NCBI GenBank assembly: GCA_001767525.1
Contig: MELF01000015.1
Location: forward strand, 1-64,000
DNA from: Acidobacteria bacterium RIFCSPLOWO2_12_FULL_68_19
GTDB taxonomy: Bacteria; Acidobacteriota; Vicinamibacteria; Vicinamibacterales; UBA2999
Length of the DNA stretch: 64,000 nucleotides
Direction of reading: 5' to 3'
Shown here: in pieces, positions 50,113-58,693 of the stretch
How positions within the stretch are numbered: the stretch's first letter is position 1
Layout of the letters: the number at the start of each line of letters is the position of its first letter
The notes under the pieces: model-generated
Told to the model about the DNA's origin: nothing
Seen by the model: only the letters and a program-made list of their open reading frames with translations
The model's database searches: none
Translations under genes and position numbers: made by a program

Positions 50113-51969
50113 TTACGGCAACCCGAATGCCAGCAATATGTTACCGGGAGTTCCGTTGCCGAGTCCCACGTAGCCGGACGGCACGAACAGCATCCCGCCG
50201 GCCACCGTCGGCCCTGGTGCCCCCATGCCGCCGCCGCGCGCGGGTACCTGGTTCACGGTCGCGAAATCCTGGAGCATGCTGAAGGTCCAGACCACGCGGC
50301 CCGTATCCGATGCGTAGGCACGCAGCGTCCCGTCCTGATTGCCGGCGAACACGACCCCGGGAATCGCCGTCAGCGCCGCGGTGAACCCACGCCGCGGGCC
50401 GGGCAGCGCGGGCGGAACGAACCACTTCCGGCGACCGGTCGCCGGATCGATCGCGCCGAGCGATCCGTTGTCGAGCCCGAAATAGGCCGTCGTGTCGTCG
50501 GCGGCTCCCCCGAACAGAATCTCGGACTCCCCAACCTTCTCGACGAGCGCCGTCTTCCAGAGGAGCGCGCCCGCGCGGTCGGGATCGTGCGCGAACACCT
50601 GCCCGCTCTTCTGCCCAGCCAGCAGGACGCGCCGGCCGCCGGGGAGCGCCAGCAGGATCGGCGATGCGCCGAAGTCGAAGTCGGGGCCGAGATCCTTCGG
50701 GCAGTTCTCGGTCCGGTCCTGCGCGCACGCCACGAGCCAGGCATCGTTCTCGTAGTCCTGCACCGACCAGAGGATCCGCCCGGAGTCCATGTGAATGGCC
50801 ATCACCGCGTCGGTGTTCCGGTGCGCCGGCTCGGTGTAGGCATCGCCGGTGGCTACGTAGATGGCGCGCCGGCTCGGATCGATCGTCGGCGCGTGCCAGA
50901 TGGCGGCGCCGGCGCCCGTCCAGAGCTGCGTCCCCTTCGAATTGCGCCGCGACGGCGTCGGTGGATCGGGGATCGCGTACGTCTTCCAGACCTGCGTGCC
51001 CGTCGCGGCATCGAGCGCGACGATGCTGCCGCGAAAGGTGCAGCACGGATAGTTGAGGCTGCCGCCGGCGGCCTCCTCGCGCGACGACACGGGCACGTAC
51101 AGCCGCCCGTCGTAGAGCGCCGGCGAGCCGGTGATCGTGGCCAGCGGATGCGGATCCGCGTTGACCTTCCACAGCAGCCCGCCGGTGTCCGCGTTGACGG
51201 CGTACACGTTGCCGCGGATGTCGCCGAAGAACGCCGCGGATCGTGGGCCGGGACCTTCTGGACCCGGCGGCAGCATGCCGATGCTGATCGCGTTGCGGAC
51301 GCCGGTCTCGGCGAGGAACGACCAGTGCACGCAGCCGGTCGCCGCGTCGAGCGCGTAGACGTATCCGGTATCGACGCCGACGAACACGCGTCCGCCGGCG
51401 ACCGTCGGCTGGCCGTACACAGAGGAGGCGCCTGGAAATCCAAAGGCCCACTTCAGCGTCAGCCGCGGCACGTCGGCGGCCGCGACGCCGGGCTCGCGCT
51501 GGAACCGTGCGTTCGTGAGGTCCGGGCTCCACCCGTTCCACGCGTCCCCGGCGGGTCCGAAAGGACCCGCTCCACGTGATGTCTGTGAAGGGTAGGCCGG
51601 GTCCTTTTGGACCCGGCACTGATTCGGCATGTTTCGCGCATCGCCGGCGCCGAGCGGGGCGAGCCTGCGGCCGCTGATGTACTCCGCCATCGCTCGCTTC
51701 ACCTCGTCCGGAACGTCCTCGGCGTGCACGCGCATGGCCCCCGTCGTGACCGCCTGAAGGATCGCCTCCGGCGTCATCTGCCGCAGGGTGGCCATCTCGG
51801 GCGCTCCCTCGACGTCCGGGGCGCGATCGGCGGCAGCGGTGGTGCGGTGGCACCTCGCGCAGCGCTGATCGATCAGCCGGATGACGCGCGACGCGGTCTG
51901 CGCCGACGCGATCTCGGGCGCGATGAATCCGACCAGCAAGACGACGTTGAGAAACGCAAGTCTCTTCAT
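50113..51969 (-). CDS. Cytochrome/PQQ-propeller dehydrogenase-like quinoprotein
   Basis: 618 residues. Signal peptide, N-terminal cytochrome c with RCARCHRT (CXXCH, about residue 40), then a PQQ-type eight-bladed propeller with repeats such as VAGGRVFVGVDTGYVYALDA, and a vicinal CC in NYPCCTFRGS as in polyvinyl-alcohol-dehydrogenase-like enzymes. A periplasmic alcohol oxidation role is likely but the substrate is unknown. Two places contain residues not expected from the family, RVQKDPAYPSQTSRGA and PPGPEGPGPRS; they are encoded by REP-like hairpins (51550-51617 and 51247-51268). Confidence 0.8.
   Translation of the reverse strand: MKRLAFLNVVLLVGFIAPEIASAQTASRVIRLIDQRCARCHRTTAAADRAPDVEGAPEMATLRQMTPEAILQAVTTGAMRVHAEDVPDEVKRAMAEYISGRRLAPLGAGDARNMPNQCRVQKDPAYPSQTSRGAGPFGPAGDAWNGWSPDLTNARFQREPGVAAADVPRLTLKWAFGFPGASSVYGQPTVAGGRVFVGVDTGYVYALDAATGCVHWSFLAETGVRNAISIGMLPPGPEGPGPRSAAFFGDIRGNVYAVNADTGGLLWKVNADPHPLATITGSPALYDGRLYVPVSSREEAAGGSLNYPCCTFRGSIVALDAATGTQVWKTYAIPDPPTPSRRNSKGTQLWTGAGAAIWHAPTIDPSRRAIYVATGDAYTEPAHRNTDAVMAIHMDSGRILWSVQDYENDAWLVACAQDRTENCPKDLGPDFDFGASPILLALPGGRRVLLAGQKSGQVFAHDPDRAGALLWKTALVEKVGESEILFGGAADDTTAYFGLDNGSLGAIDPATGRRKWFVPPALPGPRRGFTAALTAIPGVVFAGNQDGTLRAYASDTGRVVWTFSMLQDFATVNQVPARGGGMGAPGPTVAGGMLFVPSGYVGLGNGTPGNILLAFGLP
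51550..51617. repeat. REP-like twin hairpin inside the quinoprotein gene
   Basis: GGCGGGTCC-GAAA-GGACCCGCT (51550-51571) and GCCGGGTCC-TTTT-GGACCCGGC (51596-51617) are the two hairpin types of the intergenic element at 14878-14942, in the opposite order. A third, single copy with one mismatch lies at 51247-51268. All are in frame within the coding region. Confidence 0.8.
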
Positions 51970-52303
51970 TCGGAATTGGTGATGTGCGGTTGGCGATTGC
52001 CGATCCGGCCCACGATCATAAGTCAGGAATCATGAATCACCAATCACGCTGCGATCGCTCGACGACGTGACGGGCGACCGAGGCGGCATGAGGCGCCGAC
52101 ACCGCGCCGCCGGCCGGGACAACGGCCAGTATCAGGCCCGCGATCCGCCGGCGTGGCATGGCGACCTCGCTGTTGGGTCGCGCCTTCGATCGTTCCCCCC
52201 GGGCCGGTGCAGGCGGCGCCCGTTCTGGCCGGCGCGGTCCTTGTCGCTACCCGGACCGCGTGCTATTCTCCGGCCCGCCCAACCCCTTCCGGGAGGTCAC
52301 ATC

Positions 52304-53305
52304 ATGCGTCAGGCAGCGGCACTACTCGCGATCGTTGTGGGTTTCATTGGGTCCTCCTTCACCGACGGATCGCTCGAGGCGCGCCAGGGAGGCGGCAGGG
52401 GCGCCGCCGGCGTGGACCGCGGGTCCGTCACCACGGGCGAGGCGACCGACATCCGGCTCGTCAACGGGGTCCCGCCGAAGTGTCCGAATCCGGCGATGGT
52501 GCAGCCCGACGTGTTTCCCATCCGGGTCGGCACCTATGCGTCCGACGACGGCAAGAAATGGGTGGTGCCGGGCCCGGTGAACGAGGGCGCCGTCGCGCCC
52601 GATGTCTACGACATCTGCATCGGCACCGGCGACAACCCGAACCACCTGTCGCAGCTCCAGACGGTCGTCATCGACAAGGACGGCGTCGAGATCACCGGCT
52701 ACATCCACGCCGACAACTATTTCGAGCTGTACGTCAACGGCCAGTACGTGGCGCGCGATTCGATCCCGATGACGCCGTTCAACTCGAGCGTCGTCCGCTT
52801 CCGCGCGAAGTATCCGATGACCTACGCCATCAAGGGCATCGACTGGGAGACGCACAACGGCGTGGGGATGGAGTACGCGAGTTACGCTGTCGGCGACGCC
52901 GGGATCATTGCCTACTTCAGCGACGGCAACGGGACCCACGCCGACTGGAAGGCGGACGTCTTCTACATCGCGCCGCTCGACGACCCCGCCTGCGTGCGCG
53001 TGACACCCGCCGGACGCGACTCGGCTTTCTGTCAACAGGCCAGGCGCCCGGTCTGCGCGGAGAAGGACCCGAAGACGTGCAAGGCGCTGCACTTCGAGAT
53101 CCCGTCGGACTGGACGTCGCCGAAGTTCAACGACTCGCGCTGGCCGAACGCCGTGATCTGGAGGCCCGTGGAGGTCACCGATCAGCCGTCCTACGTCAAC
53201 TACACGAAGCTGTTCGGTGACGCGGAGTTCCTCTGGACCCGCAATCTGCGGCTCGACAACCTCGTCCTCTTCAGGTATACCGCCACCGGTCCGCGAAAGA
53301 AGTAA
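52304..53305 (+). CDS. Secreted protein of unknown function
   Basis: 333 residues; ATG at 52304 after GGGAGGT. Signal peptide, then a beta-rich protein with VEITGYIHADNYFELYVNGQ and YVARDS reminiscent of a galactose-binding-like fold, an even number of Cys in pairs (DPACV, SAFCQQ, PVCAEKDPKTCKA), and a C-terminal strand RNLRLDNLVLFRYTA. No family recognised. It is followed 10 bases later by a metallo-beta-lactamase-fold gene with GGAGG, so the two are probably co-transcribed. Confidence 0.6.
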   Translation: MRQAAALLAIVVGFIGSSFTDGSLEARQGGGRGAAGVDRGSVTTGEATDIRLVNGVPPKCPNPAMVQPDVFPIRVGTYASDDGKKWVVPGPVNEGAVAPDVYDICIGTGDNPNHLSQLQTVVIDKDGVEITGYIHADNYFELYVNGQYVARDSIPMTPFNSSVVRFRAKYPMTYAIKGIDWETHNGVGMEYASYAVGDAGIIAYFSDGNGTHADWKADVFYIAPLDDPACVRVTPAGRDSAFCQQARRPVCAEKDPKTCKALHFEIPSDWTSPKFNDSRWPNAVIWRPVEVTDQPSYVNYTKLFGDAEFLWTRNLRLDNLVLFRYTATGPRKK

Positions 53306-53315
53306 GGAGGACCTC

Positions 53316-55031
53316 ATGATGAGGAAGCTGCTCGTCTTCATGTCGCTGGTGGCGCTGCTCGTCGGTGCGGCGTCGATCCAGACCGACACCCAGGGACAGA
53401 CCGACGTCCGCGGGCTGCTCCAGGCCGTGTCGAAGAACATCGGCGCGGACACCCTCACCACCCTCGAATACACGGTCAGTGGCATGATTGCGGCCCCCGG
53501 ACAGGGCTATGTTCCGGTTCCCGTCCTCATGGGCATTCCCGAGAGCTGGCCGCGGTTCTCCGTGACCAACTACACGATGACGATCGACTACACCACGATG
53601 TCGTCGCGTGAGACCTATACACGGACCTCGCCGGAGCCGCCGCGGCGCTACCCCGGCCTCGAGGGTCCAGGCGCCGAGCACGGGAACCTGTCGGACGTCG
53701 GATTCCGGCGGGGCGGCGGCTTCATCCAGAATCCCGCGCCGGCGCAGCTCGACCTGCGCAACAACGGGAACATCGCCTGGGACGTCGTCAACAACAAGCC
53801 GGTGCGCCAGTGGCAGTACCTCTTCGGGGTCGACGCCGCGGAATACCGTCAGCTCGAGATCGTGCTCACGCCGCACGGCTTCGTGAAGGCGGCGTTGGCG
53901 CCGGGCGCCAACCCGACGCTCGTCCCGGGCGGCGGCCCGCGCCGGGTGGTGCTGAACAACGTGCTCGGCAAGTACAAGGTGGTCGGCACCCTCGAGGACG
54001 GCTACGTCCGCATGACGGAGACATGGATTGCCAATCCGGTCGTCGGCGACCTGCGAATCAACCACGAATACGTCGAGTGGAAGGATTTCGGCGGCTTCAA
54101 GTTCTGGACCGAAGACCACTCGCACATGGTCGACACGAACCAGAACGACAACCGCCAGTTCCGCGTCTCGAGCGCCCGGGCGAACGTGAAAGTGGCGCCC
54201 GAGACGTTCGCGGCGCCGCCGGACGTGGCCCAGGCGACCCGCCCGGCGGTGCGCGTCGACTCGACCCAGCTCGCGCCCGGCGTCTGGCTGCTCGGCGGCG
54301 GCAGCCACAACAGCGTGCTCGTGGAGTTCCGCGACTTCCTCGCCGTCGTCGAGGCGCCGCAGAACGACGCACGCTCGCAGGCGGTGGTCGCCGAGGTCCG
54401 CCGGCTCGTCCCGAACAAGCCGATCCGCTACGTCGTCAACACACACTACCACTGGGATCACTCCGGCGGACTGCGGGGACTCGTTGCCGCTGGCGCAAAC
54501 CAGATCGTGACGTCCGAGGACAACGCCGAGTACTACGGCCGCATCATGTTCGGCCTGCAGCGGCGCCTGATGCCCGACTCGCTGTCGCAGCGGGAGGAGC
54601 TGCTCGGCACGCTCGTCCGGCCGCAGTACGTGCGCGTCGCCAATCAGCCGGCGATGATCACCGACCGGCGATTTGGCACCACGGATCCGGCCAAGTTCAT
54701 GGAGTTCTACCAGGTCGGTCAGGGCTCGCCGCCCTACTCGAGCCACAACGAGCAGTTCCTGGTCGTCTATCTCCCGGCGGAGCGGATTCTCATCAACGCC
54801 GACCTCTACACGCCGCCCGCGGCAGGGGCGCCGCTTCCGTCGCCGCCGCCGGAAGGGGTGGTGGCGGTCGGGCAGATCATCCGCCAGTACAACCTCAACG
54901 TCGCCCAGCACGTGCCGATCCACGGGCAACCGGGGAGCCACGAGCAGTTCATGAAGGTGCTAGGCGGCGCGGCACCGCCGGACGCGCACGGACCGCTCGT
55001 GGCGTCGCCAACGACGACGAGCAGCCGCTGA
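53316..55031 (+). CDS. Secreted metallo-beta-lactamase-fold hydrolase, paralogue of 43819-45396
   Basis: 571 residues with signal peptide, an N-terminal beta-rich domain (about 30-330) homologous to that of the paralogue (LGKYKVVGT, EIVLTPHGFVKAAL), and a metallo-beta-lactamase domain with GGGSHNSVLVEFRDFLAVVE, NTHYHWDHSGGL (HxHxDH) and VPIHGQPGSHEQF. An extra Gly/Pro-rich loop (RYPGLEGPGAEHGN) is absent from the paralogue. The C-terminal glycine/proline-rich tail differs too. Substrate unknown. Confidence 0.82.
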   Translation: MMRKLLVFMSLVALLVGAASIQTDTQGQTDVRGLLQAVSKNIGADTLTTLEYTVSGMIAAPGQGYVPVPVLMGIPESWPRFSVTNYTMTIDYTTMSSRETYTRTSPEPPRRYPGLEGPGAEHGNLSDVGFRRGGGFIQNPAPAQLDLRNNGNIAWDVVNNKPVRQWQYLFGVDAAEYRQLEIVLTPHGFVKAALAPGANPTLVPGGGPRRVVLNNVLGKYKVVGTLEDGYVRMTETWIANPVVGDLRINHEYVEWKDFGGFKFWTEDHSHMVDTNQNDNRQFRVSSARANVKVAPETFAAPPDVAQATRPAVRVDSTQLAPGVWLLGGGSHNSVLVEFRDFLAVVEAPQNDARSQAVVAEVRRLVPNKPIRYVVNTHYHWDHSGGLRGLVAAGANQIVTSEDNAEYYGRIMFGLQRRLMPDSLSQREELLGTLVRPQYVRVANQPAMITDRRFGTTDPAKFMEFYQVGQGSPPYSSHNEQFLVVYLPAERILINADLYTPPAAGAPLPSPPPEGVVAVGQIIRQYNLNVAQHVPIHGQPGSHEQFMKVLGGAAPPDAHGPLVASPTTTSSR

Positions 55032-55078
55032 ATCAACGGTGCCTGGCGTGCCGTGAACGGCACGCCGGGCGCTCCGGA

Positions 55079-55897
55079 CTACCTGACTCCACTGGCGAAC
55101 CCGAACTGATTGTTCTCCTGGCAGACGTACTCCATCAGGTCGTCGGTCGGCGGCCGCAGCGTCGACTCGTATCGGACCGTGAACGGGCGCGCGTAGGCGC
55201 CCGGATCGTCGATGAGCACCTCGGCCACGAGGTGACCCATGTCGACCCGCGTCCACCGCTCCACCGAGTGGAGCTGATCGGTGTGCGGCGTTCCCTGCCC
55301 GTCGAACCACGCCTTGTCGTTGAAGCCGACCGTATCGATCACGAGCGTGTCCTGCTCGTACCGGCCGACCGAGTGCCCGAACCAGGTCGGGTCGAGCTCG
55401 GGCGGATGTGGACGGCCGTCCATGAACACCTGCCGGAACGTCCGCATGAGCTCGTGCATGATGTAGAGGTGGGTCGGCTTCTTGTGCGTGTAGTTCTGGA
55501 TGAACCGGAAAGGATAGGGCGTGTACCGCATCACGCCCATCGGCAGGCACCACGCGTTCGGATCGTCGGCCTGCCGGCGTGAGGCCATCAGCGCCTGTGC
55601 CGCGGGCAGCAGCGGCAGCACCTCACCCGGCCCGAGTCCCGAGGCGGCGCCAAACGGTCTGTTCATGACCCAGACACCGTCGCCCAGATCGATCGTGCCG
55701 TCCGGAAGCCGCGGCGTCGGCCCTGCCGGCGGCGGCGGCAGCTTGAACTCCTGGCCCAGCGCATTGACCGGCCCGAGAGGGGTGGTCGGCCGTCCGCCGC
55801 CCTGTACCTGTGCCTGGGCCGGCGGCGCAAGGAGCGAAAGCACGACAACGGCGCCCGCGGCTACGAATAGAACTCTGCTCACATTCGCCTCCCGCAC
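55079..55897 (-). CDS. Secreted protein, distant member of the 23116/33485 family
   Basis: 272 residues with signal peptide ending PAQAQ. Shared pattern with the two closer paralogues: GPTPRLPDGTIDLGDGVWVM, MDGRPHPPELDPTWFGHSVG, DTLVIDTVGFNDKAWFDGQG, HSVERWTRVD. Function unknown. Convergent with the metallo-beta-lactamase-fold gene at 53316-55031 and upstream of a stretch of gene remnants. Confidence 0.7.
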   Translation of the reverse strand: MREANVSRVLFVAAGAVVVLSLLAPPAQAQVQGGGRPTTPLGPVNALGQEFKLPPPPAGPTPRLPDGTIDLGDGVWVMNRPFGAASGLGPGEVLPLLPAAQALMASRRQADDPNAWCLPMGVMRYTPYPFRFIQNYTHKKPTHLYIMHELMRTFRQVFMDGRPHPPELDPTWFGHSVGRYEQDTLVIDTVGFNDKAWFDGQGTPHTDQLHSVERWTRVDMGHLVAEVLIDDPGAYARPFTVRYESTLRPPTDDLMEYVCQENNQFGFASGVR

Positions 55898-56143
55898 AAT
55901 GCTGTGGCTGCCGCGCGGAGGGAGAGCCTATCGGGCGCACGCACAGCTGTCAACCCGCCGCGTATCTCTTGCTATACTCCCGGCGCACCAGGCATCCCAG
56001 GCGATACGAGCGCGAACGGTGGAGGTGAACCTGACATTCACCCGCGTGCCACCCATCGGCGGCAGCCGGCTGCAGCCGCGGGTCGAGATTGCCACCGCGT
56101 TCGTCGAGTTCGGCGCGCGGTGGGACTCCTGAGGAGGTCTTCC

Positions 56144-56659
56144 ATGCGACTGCTGAAGGTTCCGTGGATGGTGTTACCCCTCGTCGGCGTGCTCTCGCGT
56201 GCGTCCGCGGCGCAGCACGTGGTGGCGATCGAAGGACAGCCGGTCGTCATCGGCGACGTCTCGGTGACTCCGGTGGCCATCCCCGGACACACGCCGGGGG
56301 CGCTCGGCTACATCTTCCCCGTCAAGGACGGCGGCCGGACGTATACGGCTGGACTGTTCGGCGGCAGCGTTCTGATTCCGACCAAGATTCCAGACGAGGC
56401 GCTGCAACAGTACGTCGCATCAGTCGAGCATTTCGGCGAGGTCGCCCGCGCGAGAGGTGTCGACGTGGAGCTTCAGAATCACCCGATCTACGACGGCGCC
56501 GAGAAGGGACGGGCGGCGGTGCGCCGCGGCAACGAGTACGGCGCGAAGCTGATGCAGCAGCACCCGGCGAAGTTCGGGTTGATCGGGGGCATTCCAATGC
56601 CCGATCTCGACGGATCCCTGGCGGAGATCGGCCGACGCCCGGGTCGACCGATCCGAACG
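56144..56659 (+). pseudogene. Chimeric remnant: metallo-beta-lactamase and amidohydrolase pieces
   Basis: The frame from ATG at 56144 (GAGGAGG ribosome site) encodes a signal-peptide-like start, then a metallo-beta-lactamase C-terminal piece without its HxHxDH motif (IEGQPVVIGDVSVTPVAIPG, HTPGALGYIFPV, VELQNHPIYDG) and then an amidohydrolase piece (NEYGAKLMQQHPAKFGLIGG, IPMPDLDGSLAEI). The frame then runs antisense into the next gene. The preceding 120 bases (about 56020-56132) hold another fragment, NLTFTRVPPIGGSRLQPRVE, whose family I do not recognise. This looks like several decayed genes joined by deletions. Confidence 0.6.
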
Positions 56660-58576
56660 TTACCGCGTATTCCGTGCCGACTGCACCGGCCTGGCGACGC
56701 GGAACGGATACCCCGGCGGATCGTTCAGGTAGTACGCCCCGAGCGTGGTGATCCGGTCCATGTCCGGGTACATCACGCTGATCGCCGGCGCGTTGACGCT
56801 CCCGCGCGGCGAATACCAGATGGCGCCGTCCCTCGTGATCTGGATCTTGGGCGTGTCGGCGTCGAACTGCGGCTTCGGGTAGAAGGTGAACGTCCCGTCA
56901 CGCGGGTTGAACCTGCCGATGGCGGCCGTGCGGTCCGGCGCCGGCGAGTCGGCGAACCAGATATTGTCCTCGGCATCGGCGGCCACGTCGTACGGCTGCG
57001 CATCGTGCCACGGAATCGGGTACTCGGTGAACCGGCCCGTCGTCTGGTCCAGCTTCGCCAGCCTGCCTGACCGCTTGCCGGCGGCCCAGATGCCGGTCCA
57101 GATGTTGTTCCTCGAGTCGACGTTCAGACGGCGGATGTGTCCCGGATAGGTCGGCGGCGTGAACTCGGTCCACTGATTGGTCGTGGTATCGAACTTCGCG
57201 ATCTTGCCGCCGCTCCAGAGCGCCACCCAGATGTTGTCGTTGCGATCGGCCACGACACCGTACGGAATCGCGTGCGGCGTCGGAATGCGGAACACCGACA
57301 CCTTGTTGGCCGCACGGTCCCACTTGCTCAGCGCGCCGCCCATGATCCATCCGACATAGATGTTGCCCTTGGAGTCCATCGCCAGCGACTGCAGCCACTT
57401 GATGGAGTTGTGGACCGCGTTGTCGGGATCCATCGGGATGCGCTGCTCGAACTGCTCCGTCTTCGGATTGAATCCGAGCAGCCGCTTCATCGTCGACGGC
57501 TGCACGCCGGAATGCTCGGGCAGCCAGATCGTGCCATCGCGATCGACGAGCACTTCGTGGATGCCGTTCTTCGGATCCGGCAGCAGGAACGCCTTCTGCT
57601 CGCCGGTGCGCGGATCGAGCTTCACGAGGCGATGCGGATACCCGCGGTCCGTCAGCCAGACGTTGCCGTCGCGATCGAAACGCACGTCCTGCCCTACGCG
57701 CCGCCCGCGGTAGCCGATGTTGACGTATTCCGGCGCCTTGCTCCCCTGGCCGGCCGGGTCGGGAGGCAGGTAGTACTCGATGTACATCGCCTTGCCGAGC
57801 ACGGTCTCGTCGATCGGCGCCTCCCGGTCCGCCTTCACGGCACGCCGCCGGCTCCCGGACCCGAAGTTCTCGACCATGTAGGCCAGCAGGTTCGCGCGGT
57901 CCTGCCGCGAGAATGGAAAGACCGACGTGCGGGGCGACAGGAGTCCCTCCGCATAGGTCGCGCCGTCGCGTTCGGCCAGCGCTCTGCCGGCCATGTGATC
58001 GATGCGGGCGTTCCACACCGCCTCGCTCGCCGGCCTCGACGGCAGGAAGTTCTCTCCGTGGCAGACCATGCAGACCTGCTCCGCCACCGCCTTCCCCGGC
58101 CCGGGCGGATAGATCTGGTCGTAGGGTTCGACGCTGACGGAGCCGCCCGGACCCGCCGACTCGCCTTCGAGCGAGACGTCCGCGAGCGCCGCGTTGCCTT
58201 GCGCTCCCGCGGCGCGCAGCGACAACTGGAGCCGCGGGTTGTCTCCGGCCTTCAGTGCCACCTTCCGGACATCGGACCCCATCCCCTTGACCGAGGCGCT
58301 CACCTCGTAGTTGCCGGGGGCGAGCGCCACGGCTCGAAACTGTCCCGCATTGGTGAACACCATGTAGGTGATCAGCGTATCCACGTTGCGGAGGTAGACC
58401 TGGGCGGCCTTGAACGGGACGCCGGCCTCGACCGTGCCCGATACCCTCGCCATCCCCGACAGTGCTCCGCCCCTGGCGGCGGGCTGCTGGGCGGCAGCCG
58501 TGCCGGCCGTGGTAAGGGCCACGTAGAGGACAGCAAGGGTTCCCACAAGGATGCCGAACATCCTCCACACGCTCAT
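56660..58576 (-). CDS. Secreted cytochrome c/beta-propeller protein (Vgb-like)
   Basis: 638 residues. Signal peptide, beta-sandwich (about 40-125), a cytochrome-like domain with CMVCHGENFLPSRP (about 170) and a propeller resembling virginiamycin B lyase (RFDRDGNVWLTDRGYPHRLV, VVADRNDNIWVALWSGGKIA, DAEDNIWFADSP). Paralogue of 4082-6028, but with a standard CXXCH. Divergent from the selenoprotein gene at 58694; the 117 bases between carry both promoters. Substrate unknown. Confidence 0.75.
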   Translation of the reverse strand: MSVWRMFGILVGTLAVLYVALTTAGTAAAQQPAARGGALSGMARVSGTVEAGVPFKAAQVYLRNVDTLITYMVFTNAGQFRAVALAPGNYEVSASVKGMGSDVRKVALKAGDNPRLQLSLRAAGAQGNAALADVSLEGESAGPGGSVSVEPYDQIYPPGPGKAVAEQVCMVCHGENFLPSRPASEAVWNARIDHMAGRALAERDGATYAEGLLSPRTSVFPFSRQDRANLLAYMVENFGSGSRRRAVKADREAPIDETVLGKAMYIEYYLPPDPAGQGSKAPEYVNIGYRGRRVGQDVRFDRDGNVWLTDRGYPHRLVKLDPRTGEQKAFLLPDPKNGIHEVLVDRDGTIWLPEHSGVQPSTMKRLLGFNPKTEQFEQRIPMDPDNAVHNSIKWLQSLAMDSKGNIYVGWIMGGALSKWDRAANKVSVFRIPTPHAIPYGVVADRNDNIWVALWSGGKIAKFDTTTNQWTEFTPPTYPGHIRRLNVDSRNNIWTGIWAAGKRSGRLAKLDQTTGRFTEYPIPWHDAQPYDVAADAEDNIWFADSPAPDRTAAIGRFNPRDGTFTFYPKPQFDADTPKIQITRDGAIWYSPRGSVNAPAISVMYPDMDRITTLGAYYLNDPPGYPFRVARPVQSARNTR

Positions 58577-58693
58577 AGCCACCCCCTTCACCGGCGCCGA
58601 CCCCAATCGCCGCTCCCCTGCCGAATCGGAGTGGATTGTAGCGCCGGCGACGAAGGATTCACAGGACCGGGACAGAAGGCGTATGCTGTGCCC

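Noticed and set aside
56660-57070. Extension of the chimeric remnant's frame beyond 56659
   Set aside because: It runs antisense over the 3' end of the minus-strand propeller gene and encodes only low-complexity Arg/Pro-rich sequence.
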